A DNA stretch of 64,000 nucleotides from Rhizophagus irregularis (Eukaryota; Glomeromycota; Glomeromycetes; Glomerales; Glomeraceae). The stretch's first letter is position 1; each line of letters opens with the position of its first letter. Shown in pieces: positions 23,785 to 35,316 of the stretch. The DNA lies in the NCBI RefSeq assembly GCF_026210795.1, contig NC_089434.1:3906001-3970000 (forward strand). Direction: 5' to 3'. The position numbers and the translations under genes are program-made. Under the pieces are notes generated by a model that saw nothing but the letters and a program-made list of their open reading frames with translations, searched no databases and was not told where the DNA came from.

Positions 23785-26641
23785 GATTTATGTTATCCGT
23801 CAGCGAGCAAAAAGAAGAGGAGTAGAGGAGTAAAGGAGTATGAATTTAATGTTTAATTTATTTATTATTGTTATTTTTTTTTTTGAAGTTGAAAGGAATG
23901 CTCCATTCTCGCTATATTTATATTAAAATCTATAATATGACTACCCCTTGCGCTCTGTGAAAAAGTTTATTTACAGTTATTTGTGTAATATTAAAAAAGT
24001 GTAAAATATTTACATATAATGAACTTTTTAATGATATTGATATAAAGTATTTAGATAAGGGATCTGGTTATCTTGATTTTATTCGTTTAAGGTTTAAATT
24101 TTAATTAATAATTATTCTTCTTTTGTCTTAAATCTTAGATGTACCATCATTTACAAAATTTATTATTTAATTCTATATAAGGTTATTTTAATATATTAAT
24201 TTTTTCCATAACAATTTTTGTGTAATATTGTATGCTGCTGATCCTGACATAATGTATATACTGAAATATAACATTCGGTCTAAACAAAAATTTTAAAAAA
24301 AAAAATTCTATAATTTAACCAATTCATGCTTGGTAAGGAGAATTGAAATCCAGTAAAAAAAATATTACGATTACTAGTTCGATAATTCCGATGGAAATAT
24401 ATGTAAAACACCTTCGTTTCTAAATCATAATATCGATAAGTATTTTTTATATCGAAATCTATTTTTTTTTAAAAAAAAAATATTTATTTATTTTTCGTTT
24501 GGCACTTCATCGTAACTATGCAGGGAATGCATAAATCATATGGACATGTAATTCTTTGATCATGCATCCCTTCCCTGTGATACACATCTTCGGATTTTGG
24601 ACTTTTTTTTACAATAGCAGTTTTTCTTCGGAAAATAACTCCATCTGGCATTATCAATGATTTTTTTTATGTACTAAAAAGACGTAAATCGCCTCACATG
24701 AGTTAAAAATAAATTCTTTTATTTATCAAAAAGATAAGGATTTACGGTTGTTTCGGAAATGAAATAACAATATTCCGTTCATCAAATGACAATCAACTTA
24801 CTATCTCAAATTTGGAAGTACATTGATACGCCAAGATCTACTTACAATCAGAGATGTTTTTAATTCGTCGCTCTATTTTTATGCAAATATTTGCTACTAA
24901 CAACGAATATTTGTTAGATACTGTAGATTAGAAATCCTTTCAATACCATTTTTACTCAATTTTTTAATCAAAAAAGGGGGCATTATATTATTTACTATTG
25001 TTTATGCAATAATAATGTGTTTTATATCGTGATTAAAAAGGTGCAGCAGTTTTGTTTGTTTATATTGACCATTAAAATTAAAATTTACTGAAAATGAATT
25101 TTATTTTCCATTTTTTATATTTTTTATGAAGATTTATTAATTTTTGCCAAAATAAGATAGTATGCGCCGACGGTCACGTTAATAATTAAGTATATAAGGA
25201 AATTTAACGATAGATCCTCGTCTTCCATGGTTCAGCTAATGATGATCACAGGATTGTATAAATGAATTATTTTCGTAGGTACTCATTAATGTAGATCATG
25301 GCGCAGAAAAAATCACTTGATGACGGGCCGCAGCTCTAGTGGTTACCAGTTACTCCGATTTCTTATCACATAACCGATTGTATATTATTTGTTATTTATT
25401 GAACTAGTACAAAAAAATTTTCCTTTTTATTGTACTTAATATTTTTTATAACAAATATTTTGTATAAATAAATAAACAAATAAAATAAGAACAATATATC
25501 TTAAAAATTTTAAGGTCAAAAGATTAGTAATACTTTCACGATTTATACTATTTGAAATGGAACCAATCAAAATTTTCAACAATGACAAAATGTTCAAAAA
25601 ATTTTTAATGATTTATTTTATTTCATTAATTTTTTTCAACTTTTAACTTTGGCATTTATCATGATAGCAATATTTTTAACGATCTACAAATAATTTAATA
25701 ATTTCTACATAAAATAAATAACCTAATAAATTATTAAAATAGAATAAAAATTCATCGGAGATGTCAAGTCCAAGATTTTAACCATATGCAAAACACGCAG
25801 CTTGCATTAAATGAAAATACCATTTTTTAATAATTCTTTAAAAAATCAGGCATTTTTAACTCCCCGAAAGATAATTAATAAGCAAAATATTTATTCTTGT
25901 TGAACCAACTAAATTGTAAGAAAAAAATTTTTTTCCACAACCCCCAAAATTCGATGTTTAACGAAGATCTTTCTTTGTGCAGATCACGACTATTCTCACG
26001 GATGTTTTCCCAATGGTTTATCTTTTTATCAAACGGCTAAAAAACTTTTGCCTTCGTATGTAAGAAAAGATGATGATCGCTAGTCCAAATTTCGTCTCAT
26101 AGAATGTGTTTGTACTTTTTTCTCGGTGATGATATCAACAAAGATGCATAAAATGACCATATGATAGTATTTTATGGATATATGTCATATTCCACGAAAA
26201 AAAAATTTGCTATTTTTTTTTACTATAACTTGTGAAAAAAATAAAGGTTCTTTTTTACATGCTCATTAATTCGGTGTACCCCAAAAATATTATTAATTAC
26301 ATTACACAAGATAAAAACTTTTAAATTGTATAATTTTTAATCTTCATATATACATATAATAATTTATATTAGGAAGAATAATATATCGAGCTTTTGTTTT
26401 TAATATGGTGATTACGATATGACGTTACGTATATATGCTTTAAAAGTATTTCCTTGTCGCATTTTTTTTTTAAAAAAAATTTTTTTTCTTCACCGTCCGT
26501 TTCACCTAAACAAGGAAAATTTTTCTTCATTATTTCACTTGACCAAATCATGCTTAATTTAGATGAGAGACTAATGTAAGTTATTCTATTCAAAATTTAA
26601 AAGTTTTTTTTTTAAGAAAAAAATCCTCCTCTTATTTCGCT
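23785..26641. other. Long gene-free stretch
   Basis: No supported gene. Contains a T-run/A-run palindrome (24463-24481), a small inverted pair (agggaatgcat near 24520 facing atgcatcccttccct near 24562) and a short GC-containing patch near 25325. The frame at 26369-26593 is low-complexity and not called. Confidence 0.5.
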
Positions 26642-26930
26642 TATTAATATAAATCGTCAATCTAGTAAACTAAGACGTAATAAACAAAATCAATTGCTTG
26701 CCGCGAAGTTTGATAACAACGAATGGGATTATATCCGCAATTGGGTAAAATGCAACATGAAATGTGAACTAAGCACAAATTGGTCACTTCTGCAAATAAA
26801 ATTAGTGGAAGAATTCGGAAAGCGTCATGAGCTAAACCACATTATAAGGGCTTCTCATATCATTGCGAGAAACATGGATTTTGCTGCGGTTTACTTTAAT
26901 AAGGAAGGAAGGAATTCGGAACAAAATTAA
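26642..26930 (+). pseudogene. Myb/SANT-like fragment, relative of the 22916-23784 gene
   Basis: An open stretch reads INRQSSKLRRNKQNQLLAAK, then FDNNEWDYIRNWV, then NWSLLQIKLVEEFGKRHELN. The pattern W-x-LLQ-x-K-x2-E-x-FG-x-R aligns with WKLLQSKMKEKFGILRSR of the neighbouring Myb-like gene, and the preceding helix aligns with EKEYIVEWVEDYL. Only the second DNA-binding unit is present, and the normal ATG and first unit are missing. It is probably a partial duplicate; a short spliced gene with unseen exons cannot be excluded. Confidence 0.5.
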
Positions 26931-27870
26931 TTGACAAGATTTTAATAACGAAAAATTTTTTTGAGCATAGTTTTTTTTTTATTATGTTTGGTATAATTTT
27001 TTTTTAAAAAAAAAATATTTGACGTGACTTTGTTTTTTTTTATGTTTGGTATAATTTTTTTTTTAAAAAAAAAAATATTTAGCGGGGATTTTTTCTGGTA
27101 GTCATCTTTCATAAAAATATTTAGTATAGAGAACTAAATAAAATAATAAAATAGTTCTAATATTTTTTTTTTCTTACAGTATAATCGCGTCCGATTTTCA
27201 TTTATTTTGGTATATATTTGTCACATATTTCTGTCACATAGTTAAATCATATTTGAACATGCGCCACGTTTTTGTGTTAGATAATTTGAACAAAGAAAAT
27301 GCACAATAAAAAAAAAAAAATTTTTTTCAGCTTTTTATGAAAAAATGATTTTAGCTTGGACTTGTAATTTGAAATATTTACGCTAGCTATATACACATTT
27401 TTACAGCTTGTTTTACGGGAGGGGAATAAGTAATTGCTGGTGACTACAATCAACGAACTAGTGGATACATTTTTTTTCACATTAATATATGCTCGTCAAA
27501 ATATCCATAAATTACAACCTGCAGGGAGGGGATATTATACATATGTTGGCGCAGCGTAAATCCTATATGCTAATCCCTATTTATCATTAAATCACACTCT
27601 ATTTATACAAAGAAATTACTACTTTAATCCAAATTAATTTTGTTTTTGTGCAACCCAGATGAATTTTATTTTTCATTTTTTTTTGTAATTTTGAAAAAAA
27701 TTTAAACGAATAAAATTTTAATTAATTTATTTTTTTAAAAAAAATTAAGAGATCAATAGTAATAATAAGGATAATAAAAATCACGAGATGAAGAAGTTTG
27801 TAGTGTTGAACAGATTATAATGCCTCAGAAATTAAATGAATATCAAATAATAAAAATACTATAAATCCTT
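26931..27870. other. Gene-free stretch with a duplicated T/A palindrome
   Basis: The phrase tttatgtttggtataat followed by a T-run/A-run palindrome occurs twice, at about 26980-27017 and 27040-27080. Otherwise nothing supported. Confidence 0.5.
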
Positions 27871-29434
27871 CCCTATAAAAAAATTGGATACGTTTTTTAT
27901 AAAGTTTTTATACGATTTTTTTCCTTAGAAATAACGTATCATAATAGGATACGGAAAAATGCACAATTCCTTATCACTAAAAATATGGTTTGGATACGGA
28001 ATTTGCACGGAATTCATATGGAATTTACATGATTTGATCACTGATTTTATCACGAAATTTATACGATTTGGTCACTGAATTTATTATTTGTATTACAGTT
28101 TACTATAATTATATTTATATAAATCTAATTTTACTTTATTAAATTAAATAAAAAATAAAAAATAAACAAAATACAAATACATTATGAAAATTCCCTCCTT
28201 ATTAAGGCCACCTATTGCAACCAAAATTATCTATAAGTTCAGGTTCATTTGGAGTCAAACAACCTAAAAAAAAAAACAAAAAAGAACGTCTAACTTAATT
28301 GGAAACAAAACCCCCCTTCATATAGTATCTGCAATCGTCCAAGTCACCAAAGGTCAGTATTCCTACAAAAAAAGAAAGAGAACTCCAGAATGTCTGACCT
28401 ACATAAATGAAAAGAATTATGAAGCATCTGATGAAAAAGAAACCAAAACAACAAAATAAATCCAAAACTGACCTACAAAAAAAGAAGACTCTGAAGCAAC
28501 AAAACTGAAACAACCTACAAAAAGAAAAGAATCTGAACCCAACTTAAAAAAGAAAATTTGAACTGACCTAAAAAAAGAAAAAAATCCTGAACAATCCTAC
28601 AAAAAGGAAAGGACTCCCAAACTGATCTACAAAAAAACTGAATCTTCTCACAAAAAAAAATCTGCTGGCCTATGAAATAAAAAAAGGGATAAATATAAAT
28701 AAAAAAGAAAGGGGAATAAAGAATAAATCAAAAAAAAATATTTTTTTAAAAAGAGGGTAACGAAGTTAGGAGAGTTAAGAAAAATTTTTTTTTTAAAGGG
28801 AGGACGTCAAAGTTAGAAAAATAAAAAATTTTTTATAAATAGGAAATAGAAATAGAAAGAAGAAAATTTTTAGAAGAGTGGGAATAAAAGAATAAAATCA
28901 ACAAAATTTTTTTTTTTTAAGGGGGTGACGAAAAAAAAATTTTTTTTTTAGAGAGTGATGAAAAAGAAAAATTTTTAAAGTGAGGCACGAAAAAAAAAAT
29001 TTTTTTTTAAAGGGGGGTGACGAAAAAAGAAGAAAAATTTAGAAAAAATAACAAAAATAAGACAAGAGAAAAGAGAAGAAAAGGAAAGACAGAAAGGAAG
29101 ATCGGAAGATCAAACTCATCAAAGTAAGGGTTTATATAAAAACAAAAAACGTATCATAACAAAACAATAAACAATCACGTGATCTCGTGTTATGATACGA
29201 GATTTTTGTAAAATTATTTTCTAAAAATATTAAGTTTAAAAATTCCGTATACATTCCGTATGATTAATTTTTTCCGTATACATTTCTTATACTTTTCTTA
29301 TACATTAGTTTTTTTAAAAAATGTTCAAAAATGAATTGCTTATTAAATATACGGAATTTGTATACGGAATCTATAGAAACGTACATAAAATGTATACAAA
29401 ACGTATCCTTTCCGTATACATATTTCTTATAGGG
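27871..29434. mobile_element. 1.56-kb TIR element with CCCTATAA ends, no ORF
   Basis: Begins CCCTATAAAAAAATTGGATA and ends (reverse complement) CCCTATAAGAAATATGTATA. CTT on both sides (27868-27870 and 29435-29437) is a 3-bp target duplication. Both subterminal regions carry repeated ggatacggaa/gtatacggaa motifs in both orientations, the usual look of transposase-binding sites. The middle holds a cgtatcataac...gttatgatacg palindrome (29149-29199) and tandem low-complexity repeats. No transposase frame exists, so it is non-autonomous. The 3-bp duplication would fit CACTA- or PIF-like enzymes, but the CCC ends match neither canonical terminus. Confidence 0.8.
28300..29050. repeat. Tandem low-complexity repeats inside the TIR element
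   Basis: 28340-28660 repeats variants of ctgacctacaaaaaaagaaa with ~30-60 base spacing. 28740-29045 repeats a unit of A-run, T-run and aaagggggtgacg about five times. No coding sense. Confidence 0.65.
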
Positions 29435-30593
29435 CTTTAATCCCTTATTATAACCTCACCATTTGTATACTTAAAAAATTATAATAATAATTATGATTTA
29501 ATAAAAAAATTTTTGTAGATCAATCAACCCTCTAAATATTCACGCAATATTCAGGTACCTGATGTTTTGAAGAAACTTTTTCACGTCGATTAATAGACCA
29601 AAATTTACAGTAACGAAACGTTCATATAAAACCTTATATTTTTACTAAAAAACTTATTAAATAAATACAAATAAACCCGTTCCACGACGTGAAAAATTAT
29701 ATCTACTACCAACACTTCAAGCAAAAGAAAAACGAGAAATTCTAATAAAGGCTCGTCCAATTTCACTGACGAAGATATATTATGCTCCATATAACAAAAA
29801 TAACAAAACCGATCAAAATATCAAATATAAACAACAAAAATTAGATACTGATAATATAGACGCCCCTACGGATAGAACTCAAGATATAGATGTTCAAGAA
29901 CTTCATCCATTATCGACGAAATACTCATTCCTTCGGAGATTTCTGATAGATCACATGATCAGATTGTTCATCAATCAATCAACGTAGAAATTCAAAAAAC
30001 TTCTATTCCTGGAAATCAACAAAATCCTACTAAGTACTAACCATAAACAGAAAGAAAAAGAATACATGATGAAATAGAAATCAATATAAGGAAAACTCTT
30101 CACACAACGTTATACATGAGGGCGTTCATTCCTTTCCTAAAGAATGGACATACCACGACATAGAAGAAATGCTTTTTGTCAGTGAAAGAGACTTTAAAGT
30201 CTATCGACGATCATACATGTCATTTATATTTTTTGTCATACAATTTCAAACAAAGAAGAATATATCAACGAACATCATGTCGATGTGAATACATTATTCA
30301 AATCTAAATTTGAAAATCATGATAACAATATCATAAAAGTCTTGGAATTAATAGTTCAGCACATAACGAACATAACAAGAAAAGAAATTAAATCTTATAA
30401 ATAAATCATCAAACGATCACCTCCTAAAAATCTCAATTACCAAAAAGTCAAAAAGTCAACAAGATCACAACATCGACCTTCCCGCACTTGATCCAATACG
30501 CGAAGGCCACAATACAAACAAGCCATTAAACATTTTGAAGACGAAACTGCGATAGATTTCCTATATGACACCGATGGAGTTTAATTATTGAAA

Positions 30594-31290
30594 ATTTTTC
30601 TATAAGAATCGTCCCGGGTAACACGCAACTAATTTATCCCACACCAATGAATGTCTCGCGCAACATCCAAATTGCTATACAACAAATCCATCACGCCCTT
30701 ACTATTAAAACCAAATTAATTACTTTAGCACAGAAGTTTAACGACTACTCTAACTTTCTTTTTTACACGGATGATTCGGTTAAACAAATAGGAACTCGAC
30801 AATGCACAAGTGGCTACAGTTGGATCCAAACTCATCCTAACACACCTAAACTCACTTTAAAGGATCAACTGGTTTCTTCCCATCGTCAACAAAAAGTGAA
30901 GCTATGGGAATTTTAACAGCTCTTATTACACTCCCTTTTAACGGCAATTATACTATTTTCAGAACTGTATCTTTACATCTACGAGAAAAGATTAAAATCT
31001 TCTGTGATTATTCCTTGACGAAAACTCGAACAAAATAATTTTTTAATTTGGGACTTAAGTGTATATGTCTATGTTCGGGAAGCCAAAAAATTAACATTGA
31101 AGAAAGTTAAAGCCCACTCTAATATCGAATTTAACGGAGAAGCAGACAAATTAGCATCAGCAGGTACTTTACTTGAGGACCCAATCATAGTAAACTTCAA
31201 ATTTTTCAACGCTACTTCATGCAATGGAACAATATATACATATTCGATCAGAATATCCGACAATCATGTATATTCAACTCTCTGATTAAT
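30594..31290 (+). pseudogene. LINE RNase H domain, broken
   Basis: FLFYTDDSV (about 30750) corresponds to the YTDGS catalytic start of RNase H, and LTLKKVKAHSNIEFNGEADK (about 31095-31152), followed by LA, to the last conserved block with its aspartate. The middle block (ALITLPFNGNYTIF onward) has lost the TDS motif. Two or more frameshifts separate the blocks. RNase H removes the RNA strand during retrotransposition. Confidence 0.75.
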
Positions 31291-31439
31291 AATTCAACTC
31301 TCAAACCTGTAGAACAACAAATACTAGATGGACAAGTGGATTGGACATATACTAAACAATAATCCTACAGACTCTCCTACTAGCGACAAATTATCACGCG
31401 TCTAAGGAACAAAATCAAAAAATTGACTTTTATTTACCC

Positions 31440-32025
31440 AACAGCGGACATTTTACAAAGAAATTACCCTAAACTTTACCCAATGGGACCCATACTATGT
31501 GTGGAATGCAAATCAGCTAACGATTCAAACCTTCACGCCCTCAACACTTCAACAACATTAAATTAGTACTACAAAAACAAGATATACTTATAACAATTTA
31601 ACAGAAAACGCCACAGGATTGACTTTCGACATCGTTGATCACGTCATCTTATCACCGCTTTTTAATGTCAAGGAAGAAGCCAACTCCCTTAACCAGCTAG
31701 TACCTATCACTAACCCTTGTATGCTCCTCTTCCACAACTTAATACCGTCATAATTAACCAGTCTATTCTATAACTATATAGGAAAACGTTCCATACGAGG
31801 CCCTTTACTCATAAATTACATCGAACAATTTATTCACGATCTTACACAGATAACTTGGGTGGGACGATCCAAATATTTCGAATCATGGGAATTATCACAA
31901 GGAATTACCAAGAAAAAGAAAAAGAGATATTACCATTATTTCAAAAATAACCGTGATACTAGAATATCAAATTCTAACGCCTCCCGAACGAATTCACGCA
32001 ACGTCAACAGTCCACATTAGATGGA
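31440..32025 (+). pseudogene. LINE C-terminal region, broken
   Basis: NYPKLYPMGPILCVECKSAN (31451 onward) carries a CxxC and a later Leu-His, as in the zinc-binding module downstream of RNase H in LINE polyproteins. Later LYNYIGKRSIRGPLLINYIE and WVGRSKYFESWELSQGITKK, ending in a basic tail, resemble the C-terminal host-family segment I remember from Rhizophagus LINEs. Frames change several times. Confidence 0.6.
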
Positions 32026-32170
32026 CCTCTAGTAATTTTTACATTCAGGTGCTTGATAGATTCTTTATTATTTGAAGATATATTTTTTTTACGATATATC
32101 GTGTTTTAGTAATTTTGATCATAGATAGTTTTTATTTTTTATTTTTATTTTCTCTCAACTTTCTTTTTTA

Positions 32171-32244
32171 TCTTGGTTCGGGCGGTTACACCCGTAGGGT
32201 CACTAGGGTTGCACCCGCCACTTTTCTTTTATTTTTAACCAAGA
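32171..32244 (+). ncRNA. Structured RNA element in the LINE 3' UTR
   Basis: TCTTGGTT (32171-32178) pairs with AACCAAGA (32237-32244). Inside, GGGCGG (32180-32185) pairs with CCCGCC (32214-32219), and within that ACCC-GTA-GGGT (32190-32200) forms a small hairpin, with a second alternative pair GGGT/ACCC at 32206-32216. The nested pairing survives although the ORF is dead. In LINEs such 3' structures are bound by reverse transcriptase; here that role is inferred. Confidence 0.5.
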
Positions 32245-32353
32245 TGACACCGCCAATACGCAGTTTATTTTTCGATTCTAGTGTATAATTTCTGTGTAAT
32301 TTGTACTGTAACCTTGTTCACTTTGAGAAATAAAAATAAAAATAAAAAAAAAT

Positions 32354-33476
32354 AACGGGTTTGTAGGGTTTCTCAAATATTCACCTTCAACCAAGGTAAA
32401 ATAAATTCCGGTAAATCAATTAATCACCTATCTAAATATTAGAAGATTTCATTTGTAAATCAGTTTTTATTCCATGCAAAATCTTCTTTATCAGATCCGC
32501 GTGCCAATGCATATTGGCGTTAAATATTAATCTAACAAACTTGGACGAATTATTTCAAAAAGGGTTACTCTCGAGCTAGATGCGTAAAATTATCCCTATA
32601 AAAAAAAATTCTGGAAAAAACTCCGATGAATGATCATTTTTCTGAAAAATTTTTATCAGGTTAGTAAAATCTGAACTATTTTTTCACACTTTCACATGCA
32701 AAAAAAAATTCCATACCGTACCGACGTACCGTACTTGTGATACTGTCATGTGATCATCATGTGCCAGTTCGATGTTGCGAAACTTTGAAGTTTGACATGC
32801 TTAACTTGATTAACATGCCGAACATGATTGACATGTTAGATATGTTAAATTTATTAGTATATGTAACGAAATAAAGTTTTATTAAAAACAATAAAAGGTT
32901 ATCCTCACTGTTGTATATTGATAATTTTTATTGTGTGAAATCCTTTATTCGTGTTGCGCTATACTACACGTCTGATTGGATAGTTTTGATACACTGTTTA
33001 ATTATACACTATATAAACCTTTCTGCTTACCTAATAAAATAATTGCTTAATATTTTTAAGCGTAAAGAACTGATACAACAATACACATAACTTGATAAAA
33101 TTTCCAAAATATACGTACCGTACCATGCTGGCTCTATAACAATTATTGTTATTATTAACGTTCTTTTTTTTATTCTTTATTATTTGCGTATATATATTTT
33201 TTAAATAGTCTAATAGGGAAGAGAATAACGAATAAGACAAGAGTGTTTGGAAAATAGACCACGCGAAAAAGAATTAGAATTAAAAGTAAAACCTTATTAG
33301 AAGAAGAGGAAAGAAAAATCTTTAAAAAGAAAGTAATAATTTATTATTGTTACAATTTTTTATTTTATTATTTAATTTCAATAGTTCAATTTTTATCATT
33401 TTTTTTAAAAAAATAAATCATTCCAATCTAATTTTTTTTAATATGCCACCACAAAAAAATTTTATTTAAAAACACT
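32354..33476. other. Gene-free stretch
   Basis: Holds a short palindromic MITE-like piece at 32594-32660 and two separate stretches of taccgtacc (32713-32737 and 33114-33125). No gene. Confidence 0.5.
32594..32660. mobile_element. Short palindromic CCCTATAAAA element
   Basis: Starts ccctataaaaaaaaattctg. Its right half (ctgaaaaatttttatcagg) is an imperfect inverse of the left. The centre actccgatgaatgatcattt matches, inverted, the centre of 45283-45391 (aaatgatcatttatcgga). Confidence 0.5.
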
Positions 33477-33902
33477 TATCATAACTATAAAATAATAAAG
33501 AATACTGCTTAATTATGAAAATTTTTAGAGACATTTATTTCTCGAATGATATTCAAAGAATTGAAAACGATATGAAGTTATTATTTCTAAATTTACAAAA
33601 GAATCCTTGACGTTATATAGTAATATGGGTAATACAAAACACAACACTATCGTTTTCTCTTTATCTAGTGATAATATATATGTGTATCATAACTATAAAA
33701 TAATAAAGAATACTGCTTAATTATGAAAATTTTTAAAGACATTTATATTTCTCGAATGATATTCAAAGAATTGAAAACGATATGAAGTTATTATTTCCAA
33801 ATTTACAAAAGAACCCTTGACGTTATACAGTAATATGGTAATACAAAACACAACACTATCGTTTTCTCTTTATCTAGTGATAATATACTGTATATGTGTA
33901 TA
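33477..33902 (+). repeat. Recent 208-bp tandem duplication
   Basis: Copy 1 (33477-33684) and copy 2 (33685-33902) start with tatcataactataaaataat. They differ by a few substitutions and short insertions, so the duplication is recent. The unit has no open frame. Confidence 0.9.
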
Positions 33903-34484
33903 TAAAATAACCTAAATCTATATATAAAAAAATATCTCGTGTCAATACACTTGTAAATGCACCATATGAATCTCAAAGAACTTTTATCATTAACAATTAA
34001 TAGTTTAAATATCTCATATTCTAATTTTAAGAATCAGAGGTCAAATGTGTTATCTTTGAATAACACGTATAATTTCAAGTTTATTGTATTCTTGATGAAG
34101 ACGCTTGTCTCACAAGTTCTTCAATAACTTTTAAATATTTTAATAATTAATCGACGCGATTCTGCCGTAAAAATTCATGATGATTTTTAATTAAAATATT
34201 AGCATCGGATTTTATATCCGGATTATAAATATTCTCCAAGATATAATTCTGCGAGAAAATCTAGGATAAAGCGAAACGGGATGAATTGAAAGGAAAGAAG
34301 AAGGGTCGTATTATCCTGTATATCATCATGTTATGGACATTTCTAGTTCTAGTTGTAATGTATTTCAGAATAGATAAATTCATGAGCCATGATAAAAAAA
34401 ATTTTTTTTTTTTTATTATAAGTTTCTATCGGATTTTCAATTTCGGAATTTTTATAAACTAGGAAACGGGCCCAGTTTTATTAA
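33903..34484. other. Gene-free stretch
   Basis: Nothing supported on either strand. Confidence 0.5.
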
Positions 34485-34757
34485 TTAAGAAATTAGATCT
34501 TCTAATAAAATCATCTTCTGGCTGAATAGCTTTTGATGATATTTTGATGCCCCAATGGGTCCACTTTGTTTGTGATAATCTTGAATCGTATTTTCTAATG
34601 GTGCGAATTTATTGTGCCCTAAGGTGTACACTAAAGAGTTCTCATTAGAGATTGACCCTATGAAAAGTTTTTGAGTTTTTTCCAGAAAAGTTTTCGAGGG
34701 ATGATATGAAAAGTTGATATGTATAAAAATTAATGGTTTATTATTACTAAACGTCAT
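34485..34757 (-). CDS. Short unrecognised open frame
   Basis: 90 codons from ATG at 34757. The composition is more protein-like than other random frames here: FSYHPSKTFLEKTQKLFIGS, then LVYTLGHNKFAPLENTIQDY, then QSGPIGASKYHQKLFS. No signal peptide or membrane segment. It may be one exon of a larger gene or a relic; a coding-like minus-strand piece lies 410 bases upstream. Family not recognised. Confidence 0.3.
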   Translation of the reverse strand: MTFSNNKPLIFIHINFSYHPSKTFLEKTQKLFIGSISNENSLVYTLGHNKFAPLENTIQDYHKQSGPIGASKYHQKLFSQKMILLEDLIS

Positions 34758-35169
34758 GGTTAAGATACTATGAGTTAATGAATTTCAAGAAAAAAGATAG
34801 CAAAAAATTTAGCATTTATATATTTATTTTGGAAGAATGCAAACTCCGATTTTATTTACGTATTTGGTATTGTTTCATTGAGTAATTCCGCCAAGACTTT
34901 AACCAACATAATAAAAATGCTTTTGTTCAAATATAATTACCGTGTATGTACTAGTTTAGAATACTCAGGAGCTAAGGTATTTGATCATAATTCAGGAGCT
35001 GCAATGATTAATTATAAATTAGGTAAATTCTTTGTTAGATTATTATGGTTAATAGTTTTATATTGAAAACACAATAATATAGAAATACAGTATATGATAC
35101 CCGTATATGTATTAGTTTAAAATGCGTTTTCCGTGTGATGCACAAAAGTCATTAATTCGTTATTAAAAA

Positions 35170-35316
35170 AGAATATTATAGTCAATGATTTTCTTAACTT
35201 GGAAAATTTTCCATTGATCCGATACTTCCGATACCGGTTTTTCATCTACAGTAGAAGAATCCAAAAGAATTTCTTTGTTATCAAAACTACCAATTAAGAC
35301 AATATACTCTTACAAC
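35170..35316 (-). pseudogene. Unrecognised coding-like piece
   Basis: One minus-strand frame reads YIVLIGSFDNKEILLDSSTV, then DEKPVSEVSDQWKIFQVKKI and DYNI, without a stop over about 48 codons in very AT-rich DNA. No start or splice signals could be fixed. It may belong with the open frame at 34485-34757. Confidence 0.3.

Larger units (their letters stand above)
29520..32353 (+). mobile_element. Dead non-LTR (LINE) retrotransposon lacking reverse transcriptase
   Basis: Plus-strand remains in order: an ORF1-like part at 29560-30590 (KPVPRRE..., THKQKEKEYM, NKEEYINEHHVDVNTLFKSK, RSQHRPS), an RNase H part (30640-31290), a cysteine-containing C-terminal part (31440-32025), a GC-rich 3' UTR and an A-rich tail ending near 32353. 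The endonuclease and reverse transcriptase domains expected between ORF1 and RNase H are absent, so there was an internal deletion. Numerous stops and frameshifts show it is old. Confidence 0.75.

Noticed and set aside
32713-33125. taccgtacc stretches at both ends of a 400-bp segment
   Set aside because: The two copies are in the same orientation and do not make a terminal inverted repeat; no target duplication seen.
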